Shown: piece after piece, positions 1 through 4,824 of the stretch
Numbering within the stretch: position 1 is the stretch's first letter
Layout of the letters: the number at the start of each line of letters is the position of its first letter
DNA from: Clostridia bacterium
GTDB lineage: Bacteria; Bacillota; Clostridia; Oscillospirales; Acutalibacteraceae
Assembly (NCBI GenBank): GCA_017424125.1
Contig: JAFPBM010000129.1
Coordinates: forward strand, 1 to 6,660
Length of the DNA: 6,660 bases
Reading direction: 5' to 3'
Notes under the pieces: generated by a model
The model's input: the letters and a program-made list of their open reading frames with translations, nothing else
Told to the model about the DNA's origin: nothing
Databases searched by the model: none
Position numbers and translations under genes: made by a program

Positions 1-926
1 ACAAGCCACAACACCAAAGGAATTACTATGAGTGCTTCGGCTATGATGCCGTATATTCCCACCGTTGATTTAAGCAAGGAAACACAGGCACCGACGGTGC
101 TTACTGCCTCGCTCACTGCGCCGCCGACCACAGGAATGAAGGTTCCTATAACGAATTTACCTGTTTTAAGCGCAAGGTTATCTGCCGCCGCATTGACGGT
201 GGTTTGTATTGACAAAACGCCAAGATACACCGTCATTATTAAAGAAAGCGACCAGGTTGCCGCACGTTTATAAAGTTCGGACAGTCCCGACACGTTTAAT
301 ACCGGTGACAGCGAGCCGCAAGTGCAGACCGAAAGATACGCAACCGACAGCGGTGTTATGACGTATGTTGCAAGGGCTATGAGCCCCTCGCTCGCGCCAA
401 GAAGCAGCGCACCCGACGCGGCACTTGTCAGCGGTTTACCTGATGACAACAAAATTGTAGAGTAAACAGGCACGAAAGAGAGCATAAACTGGGCTCCCGC
501 TTTTATAGTACGCGCTGAAGCAGTTATTACGTTGTAAAGCGGCAAAAGCGCCGCCCCCGCCACCGCTATTGTTGCTATATACGATAAAAGCATATCATTT
601 TCACTCTTGCCGCCAAAATTTTTAAGCGCGGCTACGGCTAAAACTATCCCCAAAACCGAAAGCGCCGTTACGGCGGGTATTTTACCTTCGGATTTTATAA
701 TATCAATTATTAAAGTAAAGATATTTCCAGTTGTTATCTTGTTTACAAAGTCGCTGTTTTTTGGGGTTATTTCCAAGCGGTCAAGCAAATCTTTCGTTTC
801 GTCCGGCAGGGCATCGTAAAGACTTTCGGCACCGCTTTTTTCATACTGTTCACTGTAAAGTTCCGCTTTTGCGGGTACGGCAAAAACAAATATAAGTATA
901 AACACCGCAAGAATTATTTTTTTCAT
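1..926 (-). CDS. spoIIIAE: Stage III sporulation protein AE, C-terminus cut by window edge
   Basis: This is a multi-pass membrane protein of the SpoIIIA-SpoIIQ channel, which connects the mother cell to the engulfed forespore and sustains late forespore gene expression. The reading frame is open from ATG 926 to position 1 (308 codons); the family is about 390-400 aa, so roughly 80-90 residues lie outside. The N-terminus MKKIILAVFILIFVFAVPAKA looks like a signal peptide with an AKA cleavage site near residue 21. Hydrophobic segments lie near residues 83-100, 112-130, 148-162, 170-190, 224-240 and 293-308. Family-typical stretches are FVPVYSTILLSSGKPLTSA (about 151-169) and GTFIPVVGGAVSEAVSTV (about 261-278). 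The start overlaps the spoIIIAD stop as ATGA (926-923), so translation is probably coupled; AGGTGG sits three bases upstream. Identity is firm from motifs plus operon order. I see no frameshift. Confidence 0.93.
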   Translation of the reverse strand, partial: MKKIILAVFILIFVFAVPAKAELYSEQYEKSGAESLYDALPDETKDLLDRLEITPKNSDFVNKITTGNIFTLIIDIIKSEGKIPAVTALSVLGIVLAVAALKNFGGKSENDMLLSYIATIAVAGAALLPLYNVITASARTIKAGAQFMLSFVPVYSTILLSSGKPLTSAASGALLLGASEGLIALATYVITPLSVAYLSVCTCGSLSPVLNVSGLSELYKRAATWSLSLIMTVYLGVLSIQTTVNAAADNLALKTGKFVIGTFIPVVGGAVSEAVSTVGACVSLLKSTVGIYGIIAEALIVIPLVLWL

Positions 927-1315
927 ATTCCACCTATCATATTTACGGCTATTTCCACGATGTTCGTCACAAGCGGCAGCGAAAGCAAAAATATCGCACA
1001 CTTGCCGGCAAGTTCGGCTTTTGACGCTAAGGCAGTTTGTCCGAAATCCCTACAGACATCTGCCGCAAATTGCGTTATATAACAAATGCCGAGCGCCTTG
1101 AGTGCGGTTTTCATATAATCGTTTTCCACGCCCGCGGCGTCAATCACCGATAAAAGCCCAGTTGCAGCGGGGATTATGTTTTTTATAAGTAGCAAAAAAA
1201 TATATGCGCCCGCAAGAAGCACCACCGCCGCCGAATATTCCGGTTTGTGCTCTGACAGTACGATACACAGTAAGGCGGCGATTATGCATATACCTAAAAC
1301 ATTTGTCAGTTCCAT
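923..1315 (-). CDS. spoIIIAD: Stage III sporulation protein AD
   Basis: Small integral membrane protein of the SpoIIIA channel. It is 130 aa from ATG 1315, close to the 133 aa of the Bacillus subtilis protein. Hydrophobic segments are visible at about residues 5-20, 28-48 and 106-126. The stretch between them, including ALKALGICYITQFAADVC and the following RDFGQTALASKAELAGK, is the most recognisable part of the family. A TTG at 1327 would add four residues (MGFD) and overlap spoIIIAC by 11 bases. I prefer ATG 1315, which lies one base after the spoIIIAC stop and matches family length. No good Shine-Dalgarno precedes either start, so translation is probably coupled to spoIIIAC. Its stop overlaps the spoIIIAE start by four bases (ATGA). 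Confidence 0.93.
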   Translation of the reverse strand: MELTNVLGICIIAALLCIVLSEHKPEYSAAVVLLAGAYIFLLLIKNIIPAATGLLSVIDAAGVENDYMKTALKALGICYITQFAADVCRDFGQTALASKAELAGKCAIFLLSLPLVTNIVEIAVNMIGGI

Positions 1316-1316
1316 A

Positions 1317-1511
1317 TCAAAGCCCAAATACAGATTTTATGTTTGTAAACAGTTCGCCTATTACGTCTATTAACATTAAAAGCACCACAACAAGTCCCGC
1401 AAGGGAAGTAAGCATTGCCTGGTCTTCCCTGCCCGAACGGACAAGAAGTTGATTAAGCACGGCAACAATTATGCCGATTGCCGCTACCCTGAATATAAAA
1501 TCTACATCCAT
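1317..1511 (-). CDS. spoIIIAC: Stage III sporulation protein AC
   Basis: Very small membrane protein (64 aa) of the mother-cell SpoIIIA complex; the B. subtilis homologue is 68 aa. The start MDVDFIFRVAAIGIIVAVL matches the family N-terminus. Two hydrophobic segments (about residues 7-22 and 34-53) are joined by the polar turn RSGREDQAM, and the C-terminus IKSVFGL corresponds to the IKAVF of the family. The frame stays open upstream to 1589, but those 26 extra residues are not family-like and would overlap spoIIIAB. ATG 1511 is chosen because GGTGA (1521-1517) lies five bases upstream and follows the spoIIIAB stop at 1523. SpoIIIAC and SpoIIIAD are related small proteins thought to act together in the membrane. 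Confidence 0.93.
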   Translation of the reverse strand: MDVDFIFRVAAIGIIVAVLNQLLVRSGREDQAMLTSLAGLVVVLLMLIDVIGELFTNIKSVFGL

Positions 1512-1522
1512 TTTATTCACCG

Positions 1523-1957
1523 TTAAATTATAATAATTGCCAAAAATGCACCACAGAGCACACCGAGTGATACGTAAAGCCGAGAGCATTTTTTGTTTTT
1601 ATCCACAGCGTCACACAGTAAAATATCCAATCTTTCTATATGCACGTTTGTATTTTTTATCTGCCCGTCTATATCTGTTGTGCCAAGGCTTTCTGCATAG
1701 GAATAAAGCACAGAGAGGTCTTCATCCTTGAGTCCCGCCGTGTTTTGCCACACGCCGTTTTCTATATAAACGCTGCTTTTTACACCCCTTAAAATCTCCG
1801 GTAGTTCTTTACGGCTATGACGAATTTCCTCGCCCACGCGCATTATGTAATTACGGCAAAGCGTTAGTTTTTTAACCCGTTGTGACAAAGCCACCGCCTC
1901 TAAAACACCGAAAAGCGCACAAGATGCAAAAATCATTACCGCGCCGATTACTGCCAA
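1523..1957 (-). CDS. spoIIIAB: Stage III sporulation protein AB
   Basis: Mother-cell membrane protein of the SpoIIIA complex, related in fold to the GspF-type platform proteins of type II secretion. It is 144 aa, against 171 aa in B. subtilis. The N-terminal segment (residues 1-24, beginning MAVIGAVMIFASCALFGVLE) and the C-terminal segment (about 127-144, ending GAFLAIIII) are hydrophobic. Between them is a polar helical region containing LCRNYIMRVGEEIRHSRKEL and LSVLYSYAESLGTTDIDGQI, the latter matching the family's 'FGETLGIHD' region. The start is a TTG (1957) rather than the in-frame ATG at 1936, because TTG gives the family N-terminus and has AAAGGA nine bases upstream. It overlaps the end of spoIIIAA by 10 bases. 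The length difference lies in the central cytoplasmic part; nothing suggests a deletion or frameshift. Confidence 0.9.
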   Translation of the reverse strand: MAVIGAVMIFASCALFGVLEAVALSQRVKKLTLCRNYIMRVGEEIRHSRKELPEILRGVKSSVYIENGVWQNTAGLKDEDLSVLYSYAESLGTTDIDGQIKNTNVHIERLDILLCDAVDKNKKCSRLYVSLGVLCGAFLAIIII

Positions 1958-2874
1958 GAAGTCACGTCCTTTGCGTTTAGTATTTCTACGTTGCCGCCAA
2001 CGCGGTTTAAAATTACCACCTTGCTTATGGCGCCGCTTTTTAAAAGACGCGCGGTAACGGGGCGTTTTACAAGGTCTCTCCCTTCGCCTATGTGGGCGGT
2101 GGTTATGACCGAAACGCCCGAATGCAAACCCTCCATTATCATATCCACTTCACGTTCTGTGGATATCTCGTCAAACGCCACAATCTGCGGTGCCATTGTA
2201 CGCAAAGCACAAAGCAATCCGTCTGCTTTTTCGGCACCCGTTATAACGTCGGTATTAACCCCTATATCATTTTCAGGGATTGCGCAAGATACCGCCGCAA
2301 TCTCGCCGCGGCTATCTATTACCGTAATGCGTTTGCCAAAATTTTCTGACAATTGGCGAACAGCATCGCGCAAAATGGTGGTCTTACCGCTTGAGGGTGG
2401 CCCGGCAATTAACATACCCTTGCCGTCAAACGCCGATATTATACGGTCGGCAGAGCCCTTTATCTCTTTGGCAATTCTGATGTTTATAGAACAAATATCA
2501 CGCACACCGCCCGAAAAAACCGTTCCGCAGACGCCTGCTCTGTGGGCGTGTTTCATCATTATAAAACCCTGTTTAATCTCGTCTTCGTGGGTGTAAACCG
2601 AATGGTTGCACAAGTTTATATATATTTCATTTATCTCATTAGCCGCCACAAAAATCGGCGACTTCGGCGGAAGATAATCGGCGACGCCTTCCTTACCCAC
2701 CCACATTGGCGCACCGCCCACCGTAAGTATTAAAGGCTTATCGGCACGAAGTCTTATTTCGCTTGTCGCAATTTTAATTTTAGGCGGTAGCGATAGCAAA
2801 CATTCCTGCATTTTTATGGGCAAAGCATAAAGCGCACTATCAAAATTTTTCACTAATTTTTTCTCGTCTTCCAT
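1948..2874 (-). CDS. spoIIIAA: Stage III sporulation protein AA, secretion-type ATPase
   Basis: Cytoplasmic ATPase of the mother cell, thought to energise the SpoIIIA-SpoIIQ channel and related to the VirB11/GspE secretion ATPases. It is 308 aa, typical for the family. The N-terminal domain (about 1-145) contains EIRLRADKPLIL (39-50) and HRAGVCGTVF (111-120). The ATPase domain carries Walker A GPPSSGKT (158-165), a conserved acidic motif IDSRGEIA (186-193), Walker B IVAFDEIS (231-238) and TTAHIG (258-263) in the position of the secretion-ATPase histidine motif. No key residue is missing. It is the first gene of the operon: AGGGAGG (2890-2884) lies nine bases before ATG 2874, the strongest ribosome binding site in the window. 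In B. subtilis the operon is transcribed by mother-cell sigma-E. Confidence 0.96.
   Translation of the reverse strand: MEDEKKLVKNFDSALYALPIKMQECLLSLPPKIKIATSEIRLRADKPLILTVGGAPMWVGKEGVADYLPPKSPIFVAANEINEIYINLCNHSVYTHEDEIKQGFIMMKHAHRAGVCGTVFSGGVRDICSINIRIAKEIKGSADRIISAFDGKGMLIAGPPSSGKTTILRDAVRQLSENFGKRITVIDSRGEIAAVSCAIPENDIGVNTDVITGAEKADGLLCALRTMAPQIVAFDEISTEREVDMIMEGLHSGVSVITTAHIGEGRDLVKRPVTARLLKSGAISKVVILNRVGGNVEILNAKDVTSWQ
1967..1972 (-). promoter_or_regulatory. Ribosome binding site of spoIIIAB (decides the TTG start)
   Basis: AAAGGA on the minus strand lies inside the end of spoIIIAA, nine bases before TTG 1957. It supports the TTG start. The alternative ATG at 1936 has no comparable site and would remove the conserved first seven residues. 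Confidence 0.6.
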
Positions 2875-2883
2875 TTTGCTTGT

Positions 2884-2890
2884 CCTCCCT
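2884..2890 (-). promoter_or_regulatory. Strong ribosome binding site of spoIIIAA
   Basis: AGGGAGG on the minus strand, followed by ACAAGCAAA and the ATG at 2874. It is the best Shine-Dalgarno match in the window and fixes the start of the first operon gene. Confidence 0.8.
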
Positions 2891-2897
2891 TTTTTTA

Positions 2898-2925
2898 AAC
2901 TTTATGAGAGAAAAATGGAATTTAG
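2898..2925 (-). promoter_or_regulatory. Candidate sigma-E promoter of the spoIIIA operon
   Basis: The yebC terminator leaves only about 57 bases in which a spoIIIA promoter can lie. On the minus strand, CATAAAGT (2906-2899) matches six of eight bases of the sigma-E -10 consensus CATACAAT. CTAAATT (2925-2919) is a weak -35 match (4 of 7), with a 12-bp spacer, slightly short for sigma-E. Start of transcription would fall near 2892, just before the ribosome binding site. I rely on the position and on known sigma-E control of this operon; the motif alone is weak in such AT-rich sequence. Confidence 0.3.
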
Positions 2926-2931
2926 AACAAC

Positions 2932-2967
2932 AAAAAACCGTCCAACCAAAATTGGTTGAACGGTTTT
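2932..2967 (-). terminator. Intrinsic terminator downstream of yebC
   Basis: On the minus strand the arms AAAACCGTTCAACCAA (2967-2952) and TTGGTTGGACGGTTTT (2949-2934) pair over 16 positions with one mismatch around a two-base centre, so the innermost A-T pairs probably open into the loop. The T run at 2937-2932 follows. The hairpin begins 11 bases after the yebC stop codon and separates dusB-yebC transcription from spoIIIA. The other flank is AT-rich, so some bidirectional activity is possible, but no plus-strand gene ends here. Confidence 0.88.
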
Positions 2968-2978
2968 GAAAATATTTT

Positions 2979-3707
2979 TTATTCGGGCATTTCCCAGTTG
3001 TGCCATACCGCCTGAACGTCGTCGTTGTCTTCAAGCATATCAATGAGTTTTTCCATGTTTGCGGCTGCCGCCTCGTCGTCGATTACGGTTGTTGTGGAGG
3101 GAACGTACTCAACCTCTGCCGAAACGAAGGTGTAACCCTTTTCTTCCAAAGCATCGCGAACGGTGCCAAGCGAGTTTGCATCGGTGCAGATTTCGAAAAC
3201 GTCACCGTCGAAAGTGAAGTCGTCGGCGCCTGCCTCAAGCGCATCTTCCATAACGGCGTCTTCTTCGAGGCCTTCGCCCTCGATTACGATAATACCCTTG
3301 CGCTCGAACATAAACGTTACCGAACCGCTTTGGCCCAAATTACCGCCGCACTTATCAAAATAGTGGCGCATCTCGCCTGCGGTGCGGTTGCGGTTGTCTG
3401 TAAGCGTTTCAACAACAACGGCAACTCCTGAGGGGCCGTAGCCTTCATACAAAAGTTCTTCATAGTTGTTGGTATCGCCCTCGCCTGCGGCTTTTTTGAT
3501 AATACGTTCGATATTCTCGTTCGGAACGTTTGCCGCCTTTGCCTTGGCAATAGCATCTTTAAGTTTGCTGTTTTCTGCGGGGTTGGGTCCGCCCATTTTA
3601 ACTATAACGGCAATTTCTCTGCCCATTTTGGTAAAAATCTTTGCCTTGGCGGCATCGGTTTTTTCCTTTTTACGTTTAATATTATTCCATTTAGAATGTC
3701 CTGACAT
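2979..3707 (-). CDS. yebC: YebC/PmpR/TACO1-family translation factor or regulator
   Basis: YebC-family protein, 242 aa, in the usual 235-250 range. The N-terminal motif SGHSKWNNIKRKK (2-14) is diagnostic, followed by the charged helical domain through AENSKLKDAIAKAKAANVP (about 44-62). The central core has YEGYGPSGVAVVVETLTDN (87-105) and GGNLGQSGSVTFMFERKG (121-138), and the C-terminus ends LEDNDDVQAVWHNWEMPE. Members were first called DNA-binding transcriptional regulators (PmpR). The mitochondrial relative TACO1 is a translational activator, and recent work links bacterial YebC to relief of ribosome stalling at proline-rich sequences; the sequence does not tell which role applies here. ATG 3707 is chosen over an upstream in-frame start at 3725 because MSGHSKW is the family start and AGAGAGGATGAT lies immediately upstream. 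dusB ends 49 bases before it, and a terminator follows. Confidence 0.96.
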   Translation of the reverse strand: MSGHSKWNNIKRKKEKTDAAKAKIFTKMGREIAVIVKMGGPNPAENSKLKDAIAKAKAANVPNENIERIIKKAAGEGDTNNYEELLYEGYGPSGVAVVVETLTDNRNRTAGEMRHYFDKCGGNLGQSGSVTFMFERKGIIVIEGEGLEEDAVMEDALEAGADDFTFDGDVFEICTDANSLGTVRDALEEKGYTFVSAEVEYVPSTTTVIDDEAAAANMEKLIDMLEDNDDVQAVWHNWEMPE

Positions 3708-3731
3708 AATATCATCCTCTCTCAAACCAAT

Positions 3732-3760
3732 ATTTTATCACAAACTTCTATTATGTTCAA
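3732..3760 (-). promoter_or_regulatory. Sigma-A type promoter for yebC, overlapping dusB stop
   Basis: On the minus strand, TTGAAC (3760-3755, 4 of 6 to TTGACA) is followed after exactly 17 bp by TAAAAT (3737-3732, 5 of 6 to TATAAT). A TG one base before it makes an extended -10 (TGATAAAAT, 3740-3732). The -35 overlaps the TGA stop of dusB. Predicted transcription start is near 3725, giving a leader of about 18 bases. No terminator is visible between dusB and yebC, so yebC may be transcribed both from here and by read-through. Confidence 0.6.
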
Positions 3761-4728
3761 GCATTATTCTGCATTTCCTTTACAGAATTGCAAAGTTTTT
3801 CCAAATCCATGAAACTGTCAATTTCGCCGCACATTCTGCGGAAAGCCGCGGCGCCGCGCATTCCTTTCAGGTACCAAGATGCATGTTTGCGCGATTCTAA
3901 AATCGCGGTGCGCTCATTTTTATACTCCGCCATCATTTTAACCTGCAAAAGCAGGGTGTTTAGTTTTTCTTCCAAACTCGGCTCGGGTAAAATCGTGCCG
4001 TCTTTCAAATAGGCGTTTATCTGCGAAAAAATCCAAGGTGCACCCATTGCGGCACGGCCAACCATTAAAAAGTCGCACCCTGTGTATTCGTAAACCGCTT
4101 TTGCTTTTTCGGGAGTGTCGATATCGCCGTTAGCAATAACGGGGATAGCAAGAGCCTCTTTGACTGATTTTATAATATCAAGATTAACAGGCGGTGCGTA
4201 CATTTGTGTGCGCGTTCTGCCGTGGACCGTTACTGCGGCGGCACCCGCATCTTCACACCGTTTTGCGACCTCAAGCGCGGTTATATTATTCTCGTCCCAC
4301 CCTGTTCGAATCTTGACGGTGACAGGCAACTCGGTAGCCGATACCACAGCCTTTACAATATCACCCGCTAAGACGGGGTCTTTCATAAGCGCAGAACCGC
4401 CGCCGTTGCCCGCAACCTTTGGTGCGGGACAACCCATATTTATATCCAAAAAGTCAGGATTTTGCGAGGCGGCAATTTTTGCAGCAGACGCCATAATATC
4501 GGGTTCGCATCCGAAAAGTTGCACCGCCATCGGTCTTTCTTTTTCGTATACCGACATCAGTTCTTTTGATTTGCGGTCGCCCATACTGACACCCTTGGAA
4601 CTTACAAGTTCGCTTATACAGAATGATGCGCCGTAAGATATACAAAGTTCGCGCATTGCGCGGTCGGCAACGCCCGCCATCGGGGCGAGTGCGGCATAGC
4701 CCGAAACCTCTAAATTACCTATCTTCAT
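3757..4728 (-). CDS. dusB: tRNA-dihydrouridine synthase, DusB/NifR3 type
   Basis: FMN-dependent enzyme that reduces uridines in the tRNA D-loop to dihydrouridine using NAD(P)H. It is 323 aa, normal for the family, with an N-terminal TIM barrel and a C-terminal helical tRNA-binding domain. Visible motifs are LAPMAGVADRAMREL (14-28), VQLFGCEP (69-76) and DINMGCPAPKV (95-105). The last holds Cys100, the expected catalytic acid. Flavin-site motifs follow: TVKIRTGWD (137-145, Lys139), TVHGRTRTQMY (167-177, His169), VIANGDI (197-203) and LMVGRAAMGAPWIF (221-234). The helical domain has KHASWYLKGM (281-290). All catalytic positions are present. ATG 4728 follows GGTGATT (4737-4731). The gene is divergent from polA and precedes yebC. 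Which tRNA positions it modifies cannot be read from the sequence. Confidence 0.96.
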   Translation of the reverse strand: MKIGNLEVSGYAALAPMAGVADRAMRELCISYGASFCISELVSSKGVSMGDRKSKELMSVYEKERPMAVQLFGCEPDIMASAAKIAASQNPDFLDINMGCPAPKVAGNGGGSALMKDPVLAGDIVKAVVSATELPVTVKIRTGWDENNITALEVAKRCEDAGAAAVTVHGRTRTQMYAPPVNLDIIKSVKEALAIPVIANGDIDTPEKAKAVYEYTGCDFLMVGRAAMGAPWIFSQINAYLKDGTILPEPSLEEKLNTLLLQVKMMAEYKNERTAILESRKHASWYLKGMRGAAAFRRMCGEIDSFMDLEKLCNSVKEMQNNA

Positions 4729-4743
4729 TTAATCACCAAACGG

Positions 4744-4772
4744 ATTATACCATAATTTTTCAAAATTTGCAA
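4744..4772 (-). promoter_or_regulatory. Sigma-A type promoter for dusB
   Basis: Minus strand: TTGCAA (4772-4767, 4 of 6 to TTGACA), a 17-bp spacer, and a perfect TATAAT (4749-4744) preceded by TGG, forming an extended -10. Predicted start is near 4737, which is also the first base of the GGTGATT ribosome binding site. The untranslated leader would therefore be only about nine bases. Confidence 0.7.
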
Positions 4773-4778
4773 AAAAAG

Positions 4779-4807
4779 ATGACATTATAATATATTTTTG
4801 ATATAAT
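4779..4807 (+). promoter_or_regulatory. Sigma-A type promoter for polA
   Basis: ATGACA (4779-4784, 5 of 6 to TTGACA), a 17-bp spacer, and a perfect TATAAT (4802-4807) with an extended TGA before it (4799-4801). Predicted start is near 4814, so the leader is about 11 bases and consists almost only of the GGTGAT ribosome binding site (4815-4820). A second TATAAT at 4786-4791 lacks a -35 at proper spacing. The -35 elements of the dusB and polA promoters are back to back, six bases apart. Confidence 0.72.
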
Positions 4808-4824
4808 ATATTTTGGTGATATAT

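Larger units (their letters stand above)
4732..4820. repeat. Inverted 9-bp repeat bounding the dusB/polA divergent promoters
   Basis: ATCACCAAA (4732-4740) and TTTGGTGAT (4812-4820) are perfect reverse complements separated by 71 bases. Each copy contains the GGTGAT ribosome binding site of the gene it precedes, dusB on the left and polA on the right. GGTGAT can pair with the ATCACC next to the anti-Shine-Dalgarno of 16S rRNA, so shared ribosome binding is enough to explain the symmetry. A paired operator is a weaker alternative. Confidence 0.55.

Noticed and set aside
28..819. Plus-strand open frames at 28-273 and 607-819
   Set aside because: The minus strand here is an uninterrupted SpoIIIAE reading frame with family motifs and a signal peptide; the plus-strand frames are antisense noise.
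1991..2596. 201-codon plus-strand open frame opposite spoIIIAA
   Set aside because: It lies wholly antisense to a well-conserved ATPase, has no ribosome binding site or recognisable domain, and its composition follows the codon pattern of the opposite strand.
3466..3900. 144-codon plus-strand frame spanning the yebC/dusB gap
   Set aside because: It is antisense to the start of yebC and the end of dusB, and its hydrophobic look comes from reading lysine- and glutamate-rich codons in reverse.
4115..4636. 173-codon plus-strand open frame opposite dusB
   Set aside because: It is a shadow of dusB, rich in Ser/Ala/Pro as expected from reverse reading, with no family features.
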